Below, piece after piece: positions 18,601 through 27,825 of a stretch of 64,000 nt of DNA. The notes below the pieces were generated by a model. That model was given only the letters and a program-made list of their open reading frames with translations. It was not told where the DNA came from and made no database searches. The stretch is from CAVTWH01 sp963850915. GTDB lineage: Bacteria > Actinomycetota > Actinomycetes > Mycobacteriales > Micromonosporaceae. The stretch's first letter is position 1, and every line of letters begins with the position of its first letter. Where the stretch lies: positions 1,169,074 to 1,233,073 of the forward strand of contig CAWKND010000004.1 of the NCBI GenBank assembly GCA_963850915.1. Direction: 5' to 3'. Made by a program: the position numbers and the translations under genes.

Positions 18601-19365
18601 ATGTACCAGCATCGGCCACCTGCGCCGGCTGCAGTTCGGCGCCCGGTGGGGCGTGGTACTCACCGAGCGACGGCCTGCACGCGATGCCGCTGGAGGAGCT
18701 GTTCCGCACCTGGGTGCGGTTCGTGTACCTGCTGGTCGGCATGGAGAACGCGCTGACCGCCGACTACGGATTCACCACCTCGGTCACCACCCTGGGCGAG
18801 GATGCCCGGGAACTGACGCCGTTCAAGGCGCAGTACGTCGTCGAGTCGCACCGGCGGTTCCTGATCAGCTACCTGGACGGCGTGCTGCACGACGACCTGC
18901 GTACCCTGTGGCAACTCACCGTCGGCTTCTGCGACCCGCACCTCGACATCCGGTCCTTCGACGCAGACCTCGCCGCGCTGTCGGCGCGGCCGGAGGTGGC
19001 GCTGGTCCGGCACTCCGTACCGGCCGTCAAGCAGCTGCTGCACAGCGGGGACGACCTCCGGCGGGTCGCCGCGCTGTGCCACCTCTACGCGCAGGTCGAC
19101 GTCCAACTGCTGCGCGACCTGAAAACCGCTGTGCTGCAAGGAATCCGTGCGTTCGAGGTACACGAGGCCGAGGTCGTCGAGCAGGCGGGAGCCACGCTGC
19201 TCAACGCGGTGAGCGGGGCGCTCGCCGCGGTCTCGGCGTACTACCAGCGCCTGGCCGAGTACACCCGCGGCCACGGCGTCACCGCCGACAGCGCGCGTCG
19301 AGGAGGCCATCCCGACCGACCGGGGCATACCCGGCCACGGCGGTCCACTGCCACTTCCCGATTGA
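15602..19365 (+). pseudogene. FHA-indoleamine dioxygenase-FAD/NADPH reductase-cytochrome b5 fusion, multiply frameshifted
   Basis: Successive frames form one long multidomain protein of about 1,250 residues. FHA domain (15602-15900; GRDAG, SRRHARLE, LGSTNGTYVND). Indoleamine 2,3-dioxygenase domain (about 15960-17150): NWRLRDP, LDNMDLLVPTW, FPRHWQELVAALREVSVRQYV, and the proximal heme histidine in GWMGLHRIKAYGF. CPR/sulfite-reductase-type FAD and NADPH domains (about 17180-18280): FRLYSIAS, GTASHFLRR, MFAAGSGIAPFLG, VYVCGSAR; no FMN flavodoxin domain is seen. Cytochrome b5 domain (about 18390-18610) with HIGG in place of HPGG. Then a helical C-terminal domain of unknown type, ending TGA 19363. 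About ten frame changes occur (near 16415, 16579, 17500, 18067, 18208, 18250, 18283, 18610, 18655, 19296), nearly all equal to one extra base. No standard start fits the FHA domain; ATT 15596 or fusion to the CBS gene are options. Confidence 0.75.
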
Positions 19366-19483
19366 CGCCCAGCATCGGACGAAGCAGCGCGGCTTTGTTG
19401 CCCGGACGGATGATGCGCTGCACCGTCGGCGCCGCATACGTTGCCGTTCCGCAATAGTTCCCAACAATCGGGAGTACCCCGTA

Positions 19484-19705
19484 ATGACAGAGACCGTCAC
19501 CGCGGCACCGGCGAACCAGAAGTCGGTCGGCGTCGCGTACGCCCTGTGGTTCTTCCTTGGTGTCCTTGGCGTGCACCAGTTCTACCTGGGCCGGGTTGTC
19601 CGCGGCGTCACCTACCTGCTCACCCTGGGCTGGCTGGGCATCGGGCTGCTGATCGACCTGTTCACGCTGCCGTCGCAGGTACGCAAGGCCAACGGCGCCG
19701 CCTGA
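19484..19705 (+). CDS. TM2 domain membrane protein
   Basis: A 73-residue protein: short Ala/Thr-rich N-terminus, then the TM2 module with two membrane helices joined by the conserved GVHQFYLGRVVRG turn and ending LLIDLFTLPSQVRK. TM2 proteins are small bacterial membrane proteins of unsettled function. GGAG lies 11 bases before the ATG. It follows the broken dioxygenase fusion by about 120 bases and is ended by a strong hairpin terminator. Confidence 0.85.
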   Translation: MTETVTAAPANQKSVGVAYALWFFLGVLGVHQFYLGRVVRGVTYLLTLGWLGIGLLIDLFTLPSQVRKANGAA

Positions 19706-19721
19706 GCACCGCACCGGGCAG

Positions 19722-19756
19722 GGGCCGCCGACCGTTTCCTGGTTCGGCGGCCCTTT
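19722..19756 (+). terminator. rho-independent terminator after the TM2 gene
   Basis: Perfect 10-bp stem GGGCCGCCGA / TCGGCGGCCC (19722-19731 and 19744-19753) with a 12-base loop, followed by TTT. It lies between the TM2 gene and the convergent beta-helix gene. Confidence 0.75.
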
Positions 19757-19842
19757 GCCTGTACGGGGTACGCACGGTACCGCACCCGGTTGACTCGCCA
19801 CACCGGGTGCAGTCTTCGCGCGTCGAGTCCTCAGTGACCGAT

Positions 19843-20194
19843 GAAGCCGTCGAGGGTGGCGTACTGGCCGGACAGTTTGGTGACGACGATGGTGTGGTTG
19901 CCGGCGGCGAGTCCGGTGGCGGTGTAGACGGCGACGTTCGAGTGGCGTTGCCCGTCGGTGGGCACGGTGCTGATCGATCTGTTGGGTGCCGCCGTCGATG
20001 CTGATGCCGATGTTGCCCTGGTCGGTGTACTGCTCGCCGAAGACCTGGATGCCGGTGCCGGTGAAGGTCGACCGTCGCGGTGGATCCGTTGGCCGTGGCG
20101 TAGTGGATGTCGTCGTAGATAGTCGCCGAACCCGCGGTTCGCCGAGTAGCTGAACCCGCTGTAGCGCGATCGACGGATCGGTGTCGTTGAGCCG
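19843..20194 (-). repeat. tandem domain repeat, distal copy
   Basis: About 350 bp nearly identical to 20218-20566, at a period of 375 bp. Both encode a domain of about 115 residues starting LNDTDPSI and ending TLDGF. This copy ends the beta-helix gene (TLDGFIGH stop). A few single-base indels distinguish the copies. Confidence 0.85.
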
Positions 20195-20217
20195 CGTCGG
20201 AGACGTTGGACGGTGGC

Positions 20218-20566
20218 GAAGCCGTCGAGGGTGGCGTACTGGCCGGACAGCTTGGTGACGACGATGGTGTGGTTGCCGGCGGCGAGCCCGGTGGCGGTGT
20301 AGACGGCGACGTTGGAGTGGCGTTGCCCGTCGGTGGGCAGGGTGCTGACGGTCTGCTGGGTGCCGCCGTCGATGCTGATGCCGATGTTGCCCTGGTCGGT
20401 GTACTGCTCGCCGAAGACCTGGATGCCGGTGCCGGTGAAGGTCGAGCGTCGCGGTCGATCCGTTGGCCGTGGCGTAGTGGATGTCGTCGTCGTAGTCGCC
20501 CAGACCGCGGCTGGCCGAGTAGCTGAACCCGCTGTAGGTGATCGACGGATCGGTGTCGTTGAGCCG
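20218..20566 (-). repeat. tandem domain repeat, proximal copy
   Basis: The first of the two domain copies in protein order. It keeps SITYSGFSYSASRGLGDY and the GTGIQVFGEQ block. The near-identity at DNA level points to a recent duplication or to gene conversion. Confidence 0.85.
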
Positions 20567-22890
20567 ATTCCCGCTGGGCGCGCGTGCCGACCGAGATCTG
20601 GGAGGCCGGGGTGCCGGCCGGGACGGGCACGATCAGGAAGCCGCCGGAGAGGTACTGGACGCCGCTGACCTGGGTGCGTGCCGACGTAGACCGGCGTGCT
20701 GGAGCTGAAGCCCTCGCCGGCGATGAGCACCTGGGTCGTCGTGCTGGTGGTCGGCGAGGCGTAGTAGATCTGCGGACCCGCGGCGACGGCCAGGGCCGAG
20801 AACGCGGAGCGTCACGCCGGCCGCGCGTGAACAGGCTGTTGGGGATGGCGCCCGGGACCGGGGTGGCGGAGATGGTGGTGTTGCCGCTGGCGTTGGAGTC
20901 GACCGGCGCCGCGCAGGGGTAGGACTGCGTGCTGTTGGAGAAGTAGTTGCCGGTGATCCAGAAATGGCCGGTCGGGCTGCAGCCGCCCTGGGACGCCGAT
21001 CCCGGCGCCGAAGGCCACGTTGCCCTGCCAGTTGATCCACTCCGAGCCGGCGTCGTCGTAGTAGGTGAAGTTGGTCGTCGGGCCGTTGTAGGCGACGTTG
21101 CCGGTCACCTGCAGGCCCTGGGCCAGCGTCTGCGGCCGGGTCGATGGTCGTGCCGTCGGCCTGGTAGACGTACTGGGCCTGGTGGCCCTCGGCGTAGATC
21201 GCGCCGCCGTCGCTGCGCACCGACAGGTAGTTGTGGAAGATGTTGTCGCTGATCGTGTTGTTCGCGTTGATGTTGGTGCGAGTTCTGCGGCGTGCTCGCC
21301 TGGTCGACGTGTCCCTGGATGACGCCGGCGGTGATGCCGGTGTAGGGCAGGTCGTACAGGTCGTTGTGGGTGATCGTGGTGCCGCGCGAGAACAGCAGGG
21401 TGATGCCGCAGGCCGAGGAGTAGTCGGTGCCGATGTGGTGGATGATGTTGTCCGACACCGTGGTCCCGGTGAGGATCTCGTTGGTGCCGATCGTGTCGCC
21501 GCTGACCGCCGAGCGGTTCGGCGTGCAGTTCTGCTTGATGCCGGCGGCCTCGGACGGGTCGGTGGGCAGCGGATCGTAGGTGCAGCCCGAGCAGGATCGC
21601 CGGTCGAGGCGATGTCGGTGAACTCGTTGCCCTGGATGAGGGTGTTCGTCGAGCCGTACATCACGCTCAGCCCGGCACCGCCGAGTTCGGCGAACCGGTT
21701 TCCGGTCAGCGTGACGTTGTTCGACGGCGGTGAACGCCACGTTCGCCAGCGGCTGGGTCAGCGCCCCCCACGGGCAGCGTTCCGGCCGGCGTGGAGAACG
21801 TGCACATGCCCTGGTTGTTCGCCCCGGTCATCCGCAGGTTGCTCTGCACGTCGGCGAAGCCGGACGCGGCGGACGGCGCGTTCCAGGTGGCGTAGGAGAA
21901 CTGCAGGCCGCGGAACGTCACGTCGTGCAGCGGAGCGGCCAGCGTGCCGGCGCCCTGCAGCAGCGACTCCAGCCGGGGCAGCTCCACGTCGAGAGCTGGT
22001 CATCTGCTGGCCGGCGGAGGGCTGGTAGTACAGCGTGTTGGCGGCCGAGTCGAGGAACCACTGCCCGGCATGGAGCAGCGCCCTGGCGTTCTCGACCAGC
22101 GCCGGCATCGTGCTGGTCGACATCGACGGCAGCCCGCCGCTGCCCTGGCTGAACGACGCCCGTCCGGTCGTGTCGGCCCAGCACGGCTGGGCCATCGTCA
22201 GCGTCTTCGCGGCGGCGGAGTAGCTCGCCACCCGGCACCTCGACTCGGTCCACGCCCCGTTGCCGCCCGGGTAGTCGAACTCCACGCCGGCCACCTGCGC
22301 GGCGGTCAGCGCGCCGAACCACGCCACCGCGGCGGCGTCGCCGCCGATCGAGTAGCCGGTCGACGAACCGGTCCAGGCGCCGGTGAAACCCGAGCGCCGC
22401 CGGGCGTGGCCAGCGCGACCGGAGCCTCGTGGCCGTTGACGTACAGCTGCCGGCTGGCACTGCCCGCCGGCACCGGGGCCGACCAGACACCGGACGATCC
22501 CGACCTGGGTCCATCCGGTGATCCTGGGACGCCCCCGAGATCACCGGATGCGCACCCGGCGCGGCCTGCCAGACCACGGGATGACCGGCGCTGCCCGAGT
22601 CCGCGGCGCCGAACGACCAGGTGCGCGGACAGCCGGTACGTGCCGTCCTGCAGCAAGCACCGTCACGTCCGCTCCGCTCGTGGCGGCGACAGCGAGCGCA
22701 CGGCGCTCTGCGCGCCCGTCAGCGAGCACGGTGAGGCCTGCGAGCACGCCGAGCCGGTACCCGTGGGCGAGGCGTACAGCGTGACCGCCGTCGCGGCTGA
22801 CGCCGAGGGAACGAGTACCACTGCGCTGACTGCGGCGAGGAGCGCGGCGGCGGCCAGCGGCCAGCCGACGGCGGCTCTGGAACGGTTCAT

Positions 22891-23662
22891 GGGATCTCCC
22901 TGGGGTGAGGGCGAGATTCATCGGATGTGTCCTGTGGGTTTCATACTTGTGTCCGGACGTTGCCGCAAGGGGTTAGCGCACATCAAATCCCGGCAGACGC
23001 CCTGCTGCGGTCCGCTATCCCTGAAGGAAAGCCTCTTCCTGGACATATTGGCGTGGCTGACTATCCTGATCGCCACAGAAATCGAAGGCAGTCCCGGGAC
23101 TGGATCGCGGGGAGGTACCTTGATCATTCATCCGATCTTTTGTTTGGGACCGGGGCCGCTGCGAAGGGTGGGTGTTTCCGCTTCCGTGCCCGCGATGGAG
23201 GTCGCTGACAAGCGGAGCCGCAGCTGGCGGACGAACAACCGCCAGGCGGGTTGCGTGTGTTCGGGAAGGATCTGTCGAGCGGGCCGCCGATCCCGCCAGT
23301 GGCCGGCCGCCGGCGGGCTTGATCCCAGTGGGACAGCCCGCGACTTACGCCAATCCAGCTCCAGGGGCATCGTCCGATAAGTATGTTGAGTTGGGATGCT
23401 GAGCCGGACACGCACCAGACAGGCGGACCGATTGCGATGCGCGCGAATCCGATGCCCGTGCGGCATCGCAGCCGGGATCGTCGAGTGCACGTCTCTGCCG
23501 GCGATGCCCGCGGGTGCCGCGTCCGCTGGGGCTTTCTCGATCCGTTCGGTTCCGGGTACCCGCAGGCAGGATCTTTTACCGGCGGATGACCTGGAGGCGT
23601 TCGGGTGTACCCCGGGGACGCTCGGCTAGGCCGGAATCGACGACAGGAACGGTGGCTAGGCA
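22891..23662. other. long intergenic region between divergent genes
   Basis: About 770 bp separate the divergent starts of the beta-helix gene and the DUF6325 gene. I see no convincing protein: open frames here lack family features and natural composition. It has several lower-GC patches (around 22930-22960 and 23120-23150) that could hold promoters, but no clear -35/-10 pair or operator stands out. Confidence 0.5.
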
Positions 23663-24100
23663 ATGACTGATGATGACGTATCGACGATGGGGCCGATCGA
23701 TTACCTGGTTGTGGAGTTCCCTGGCAACAAGATGACCGGCGAGGGCATCCCGATCCTGCTCGACCTGGTGGAGAAGGGAATCATCCGGATCCTCGACCTT
23801 GCCTTCATCGAGAAGCATGCCGACGGGACGGTGTCGGCGCTGAAAATCAAGGACCTGGACGTCGAGGGTGCGCGGGAGTTCGCCGTCTTCGAGGGCGCCT
23901 CCTCTGGCCTGCTGGGCGGCACCGAATTCGACGAGGCGGCGAGCGCCATCGAACCGGGCAGCGCTGCCGGCATCCTCGTCTACGAGAACCTGTGGGCCGC
24001 GCCGCTGGGCATGGCCTGGCGTCGGGGCGGGGCTCAGCTTGTTGCCAGCGGGCGGATACAGGTTCAGGCGATACTCGCCGCGCTCGGTTCAGACGCCTGA
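23663..24100 (+). CDS. DUF6325 family protein
   Basis: A 145-residue protein with the layout of the DUF6325 family: MGPIDYLVVEFPGNKMTGEGIP, IRILDLAFIEKHADG, then GTEFDEAASAIEPGSAAGILVYENLWAAPL and a C-terminal amphipathic helix. These are acidic, soluble, often stress-linked actinobacterial proteins; molecular function is unknown. They usually occur beside SHOCT-domain proteins, as here, where the next gene starts about 30 bases downstream, so the pair is an operon. Confidence 0.8.
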   Translation: MTDDDVSTMGPIDYLVVEFPGNKMTGEGIPILLDLVEKGIIRILDLAFIEKHADGTVSALKIKDLDVEGAREFAVFEGASSGLLGGTEFDEAASAIEPGSAAGILVYENLWAAPLGMAWRRGGAQLVASGRIQVQAILAALGSDA

Positions 24101-24128
24101 ACTCGTCCTCGACAGAACGGAGATCATG

Positions 24129-24410
24129 ATGGGACTTCTCAGGGGAGTCGCGCGCACGGCGGTGATCGCTGGAACCGCGACGGCGGTGTCCAACCGCGTG
24201 TCGCGCCGCCAGGCCGGTCGATGGGCGCAGCAGGAACAGCAAGACCAGCAGCAACAGCAGCAGTACTATGCCCCGCCGCCGCCCGAGCCCGCCGGGGTGT
24301 CGATGGACGAGAAGGTCGCCCAGCTCAAATCCCTGGCCGAGCTGCAGGCGCAGGGCATCCTGACCGAGGCCGAATTCGCGCAGCAGAAGGCCGCGATCCT
24401 CAACAGCTGA
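24129..24410 (+). CDS. SHOCT domain protein
   Basis: A 93-residue protein. An N-terminal helix (GLLRGVARTAVIAGTATAV) and a Gln-rich linker with a run of about a dozen Gln residues precede a C-terminal SHOCT domain, DEKVAQLKSLAELQAQGILT followed by EAEFAQQKAAIL. SHOCT is a short C-terminal oligomerisation or targeting module. The second of two ATG codons (24126 and 24129) fits the GGAG at 24119 best. It is paired with the DUF6325 gene. Confidence 0.85.
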   Translation: MGLLRGVARTAVIAGTATAVSNRVSRRQAGRWAQQEQQDQQQQQQYYAPPPPEPAGVSMDEKVAQLKSLAELQAQGILTEAEFAQQKAAILNS

Positions 24411-24425
24411 TCAGCGTACCGGCCG

Positions 24426-25893
24426 TCAGCCCGCCACACCGGTGGCTCGGGAGGCGGCCGGTACCGGCTCTGCGGCAAGCAGTGTGTTGAAGAGTTCGGC
24501 GTACCGCAGCATGTGCTGGTCGCCGACGTAGTGGGCGCGCACGTACTCGCGGGCGGCCGCCCCCATCCGGTCGGCGAGTTCCGGATCGTCCAGCAGCGTG
24601 CGTACGGCTCGGCCGAAGGCGGCCAGATCGGTCGGGGTCCGGCAGCAGAATCCCGGTACCTTCGGCGATCTGGTCCTGAATTCCCCCGACGCGGGAGCCG
24701 ACGACCGGCCTGCCCTTCCACATGCCCTCGGCCACGGTCAGCCCGAATCCCTCGGCGAGACTCTTCTGGACGACCACCTTGGCGTGCCGTTGCAGCGCGT
24801 TGACCATGGCGGCGTTGTCGTCGACATCGGTCACGGGCAGCGTCATCAGGATGATGCGCGCCCGTTGCGCCGCCGGCAGCTGCTGCCACCCGGCCATGGT
24901 TTCAGCCAGCACGACCGCACCCTCGGGGTCATCGGTCACGCTCTCGACGGACGGCCCGGCGAGTACCAGCCAGCCCGGTCCGTGCGGCGCGACGTGCTCC
25001 GCGAAGCCGCGCATGACCCCGATCATGTCCTTGAGCCGGTCCCAGCGGGACACCTGGACAACAACCGGATCGTCCGGCTCGGGCAGCGCTTCCGCCACTA
25101 CGGTTGCCGGCTGGCTCACCTCGCCCGGCGAACCGTCCCGCCGGGTGTACCGGCACACAGAACCGGTGTTGTCCCCGGCGAGCAGGCCGATCTGAACCAG
25201 TGCCGCGCGTACCGCGGCTTGGTCCATGGGTTGGTTCTTGGGCGAGAACGGATCAATGGAGGGCGGGATGATCCACGCCCGCGCCGGCGGAACGGTTGTG
25301 GGTACGTAGGAGTGGCGGGTGAAGACGTAGGCTTCCGCGTCCGCCAGCAACGGGTGCAGGAACTCCCACGCCGATCTGCTCAGCTCGTTCTCGCCGTCGA
25401 TGCCGATGTGGCAGCGCCAAACCACGTGTGCGCCACGCCGGGTCAACGGGCCGACCAGACCTGCCGTCTGCGGATCGTGGAGCAGTACGAGGTCACCGCG
25501 GCTTATCTGATCGCCGATACTGTCCGCGTTCGCCGCCATCACGTGGTCGATGTGGTCGCGCTCGGCCAGTCCGAGGCCGCCCCCGTCACCAGGCTCGCCG
25601 TGTATCCGGTTGTGCAGGCGCTTGGTGATACGGAAGAAGTCGCTGTCCCCGCCGATGACCAACCAACGGACGTCGACGGCGAGATCCTTCGTGTAACCGA
25701 CGAGGACCTGAAGCATGTCGGCGACGCCGCCGCCGCTCTCGGTGGAGCTCACGTTCCAGACGACGCGGCCCGCGGACGCTTTCCGGAAATCGGCTGCGGT
25801 AGCGATCAGACGGGTGGTCCGGGGCAGGTCTATCACATCTTCCAGCGCGGCCACCGGGCGCCGAGGTACATCGACAATTCGGACCTGGTACAT
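24426..25893 (-). CDS. trehalose synthase-like GT4 glycosyltransferase (TreT type), frameshift near 24635
   Basis: The protein matches the retaining GT4 trehalose glycosyltransferring synthases: GRVVWNVSSTESGGGVADML at the N-terminal donor domain, HDPQTAGLV and WRCHIGID, then VSRWDRLKDMIGVM and the donor-binding motif KSLAEGFGLTVAEGMWKGRP. TreT joins an NDP-glucose to glucose to give trehalose, a compatible solute. Near 24634-24637 the reading frame changes; removing one base from the GGGG run restores the family's end (DLAAFGRAVRTLLDDPE ... HYVGDQHMLRYAELF) with stop at 24426. Without correction the product has an unrelated Arg-rich tail. Start at ATG 25893; an earlier start at 25932 is possible. 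Confidence 0.8.
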
Positions 25894-25964
25894 GAGCCAA
25901 TCATGACCGAGCGCCGTGGTACCGGCAGGCAAAGACGGGAACGCCGTGCTGGCAAGATGGCGGC

Positions 25965-26318
25965 ATGGAGCGTGTGCTTGGAATCGGTGGGTACTTCATG
26001 CGGGCGGCCGACCCGGTCGCGCTGGGCGCGTGGTACCGCGAATTCCTGGGCCTGGACGCCGACGAGAACGGTCTGTGGCGTCAGGAAACCGGGCCGACGG
26101 TGTTCGCGCCGTTCGAGTCCGAGACCGACTACTTCGGGTCCCGTGCCCAGCAGACGATGCTGAACTTCCGGGTCGGCGACCTGGATGCGATGCTCGCACA
26201 ACTGCGCGCCAAGGGGGCGGACGTGGCCACCGATACGCAGGACATGGCGGGTGTCGGTCGATTCGGCTGGGTCACCGATCCCGAGGGCAACCGCATCGAG
26301 CTGTGGCAGCCCGCCTGA
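25965..26318 (+). CDS. VOC (glyoxalase/bleomycin resistance) family protein
   Basis: A 117-residue protein with paired beta-alpha-beta-beta-beta units: GGYFMRAADPVALGAWYREF at the start and GWVTDPEGNRIELWQP at the end, the latter containing the usual metal-ligand glutamate. Small VOC proteins are metal-dependent lyases, dioxygenases or binding proteins; the substrate is unknown. It is divergent from the trehalose synthase-like gene, with 71 bases between the starts. Confidence 0.85.
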   Translation: MERVLGIGGYFMRAADPVALGAWYREFLGLDADENGLWRQETGPTVFAPFESETDYFGSRAQQTMLNFRVGDLDAMLAQLRAKGADVATDTQDMAGVGRFGWVTDPEGNRIELWQPA

Positions 26319-26487
26319 TCCTGTCCTTGCCCCGCTGGTGACGCTGGCAGCGCTGAGCTGGCCGAACGAGCGGCCAAGCCGCCCTGGCCAATGCCGGTAG
26401 CTGGCCGGCCGAGGGTTCGCTGGAATTGACCGGCCCGGCTACCGTGATCGTGCGTCGCAGATGGCGACACGTACGGGTGGGGGACGC

Positions 26488-27825
26488 ATGGCGGTGTTGA
26501 CGGCTCGACCGGCTGTGACCGCGCCACCGCCACCACCACGGGTACGGCGCGGCGGTGGCCTGCGCAACGGGCTCAGCAGCCGGTTGAACAGCTCGCCCGG
26601 GCGACTGTCAGTGACGATGGCGGTACTCATCGTCCTGGGATTGGCTGCGGGGTTGGCCGCGGTGATCGGTGTGGAGCACCGCCGTGGTCAGGTCGACAGC
26701 GTGCGTACCCGGAGTGGCCCGCTCACCATCTCCGCCCAGCAGCTCTACCGCTCGCTCTCCGACGCGGATGCCACGGCTGCCGCCGCGTTCCTGTCCACCG
26801 GCGCCGAGCCGGCTGACCTGCGCCAGCGGTACCAGCAGGACATCGCGGCCGCGACCGACGCGCTGGCCCGGGCGAACGCGTCCACCGCGAAGGGGAAGCA
26901 GGCGGTCGTCGAGCTGGCCCAGTCGTTGCCGGTCTACACCGGGCTGGTGGAGACGGCCCGCTCGGACAACCGGCTGAACCTCCCGGTCGGCGCGGCGTAC
27001 CTGCGCGAAGCCTCCAGCCTCATGAGTGCGACCCTGCTGCCCGCCGCGAAGATCCTCTACGACGAGGAGTCCAAGCGGCTGTCCGACGAGGGCTCGGGCG
27101 GTGCCGCGCTGCCGTGGTTCGCGCTGCTGCTGGTGATCGCGACCCTGGTGGCGCTGATCGTCGCGCAGCGCTCGCTGCTCCGGCGTACGCACCGCGTGTT
27201 CAACGTCGGGCTGACGGTGGCCACCGCGGCCGGCCTGATCATGCTGCTGTGGCTCGGCATCTCCTGGATCGCGGTGGCCGGCCACCTGAGCGACGCCAAG
27301 AAGACCGGCTCGGCCCAGGTCGAGGTACTGGCCCAGGCGCGCATCGCGGCGCTGCAGGCCCGCGCCGACGAGGCGCTCACCCTGGTCGCCCGGGGCAGCG
27401 GCGGCGGTTACGAGGACGGGTTCAAGGCCAACATGGCCGCGCTCACCGGCGGCAAGGGCCTGGTCGCGAAGGCGAAGACCGAGGCAACCGACGACGGGGT
27501 ACGGGCGGCGCTCAGTGATCTTTCGGCCAGCCTGGCCAGCTGGCAGAAGTCCCACGACGAGCTGCGCAAGAAGGATGACAGCGGCGACTACCCGGGCGCC
27601 GTCAGCACTGCCCTGGATGCCAAGAGCGGCGCGGCTGCCTCCTTCAACAAGGTCGACGCCGATCTCGACAAGGCAATCACGGTCACCAGCAAAGCCTTCG
27701 ACACCCAGGCCGGCAGGGCACAGGGTGCGCTGAACGGCGCCGGACTCGGGCTCGGTGCCTGCACCTTCATCCTGCTCGTCGGCGTGGCAACCGGCCTGAC
27801 CCAGCGGATCGCGGAGTACCGATGA
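26488..27825 (+). CDS. glnX: GlnX-like membrane protein of the pknG operon
   Basis: About 445 residues. A Pro/Arg-rich cytoplasmic start is followed by one membrane helix (VTMAVLIVLGLAAGLAAVIG), an extracellular helical domain, two central helices near residues 210-265 (ALPWFALLLVIATLVALIVA, LIMLLWLGISWIAVAG), a second extracellular helical domain and a last helix near the C-terminus. This four-helix, two-bundle plan and its place directly before glnH and pknG match GlnX, the membrane partner that passes amino-acid signals from GlnH to PknG in mycobacteria (family knowledge). The ATG at 26488 is 5 bases after GGGGGA; ATG 26461 is the alternative. Overlaps glnH by four bases (ATGA). Confidence 0.82.
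   Translation: MAVLTARPAVTAPPPPPRVRRGGGLRNGLSSRLNSSPGRLSVTMAVLIVLGLAAGLAAVIGVEHRRGQVDSVRTRSGPLTISAQQLYRSLSDADATAAAAFLSTGAEPADLRQRYQQDIAAATDALARANASTAKGKQAVVELAQSLPVYTGLVETARSDNRLNLPVGAAYLREASSLMSATLLPAAKILYDEESKRLSDEGSGGAALPWFALLLVIATLVALIVAQRSLLRRTHRVFNVGLTVATAAGLIMLLWLGISWIAVAGHLSDAKKTGSAQVEVLAQARIAALQARADEALTLVARGSGGGYEDGFKANMAALTGGKGLVAKAKTEATDDGVRAALSDLSASLASWQKSHDELRKKDDSGDYPGAVSTALDAKSGAAASFNKVDADLDKAITVTSKAFDTQAGRAQGALNGAGLGLGACTFILLVGVATGLTQRIAEYR

Larger units (their letters stand above)
19831..22890 (-). pseudogene. secreted right-handed beta-helix protein with tandem C-terminal domains, multiply frameshifted
   Basis: Begins with a signal peptide (NRSRAAVGWPLAAAALLAAV) and TLYASPTGTGSACS, the usual start of secreted right-handed parallel beta-helix proteins. 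Later frames give beta-helix turns such as NVTLTGNRFAELGGAGLSV, NEILTGTTVSDNIIHHIGT and NNTISDNIFHNYLSVRSDGG, then an IPT-like segment and two copies of a jelly-roll-like domain (FTGTGIQVFGEQYTDQGN, GNHTIVVTKLSGQYATLDGF). Related proteins are polysaccharide lyases or hydrolases of the cell exterior; no catalytic residues can be assigned. At least eight frame changes break the roughly 1,000-residue product. GGGAGAT precedes the ATG at 22890. Confidence 0.75.

Noticed and set aside
23124..23663. Possible gene in the gap upstream of DUF6325
   Set aside because: Ser/Arg/Pro-rich translation, no start signal and no recognisable family; left as intergenic.
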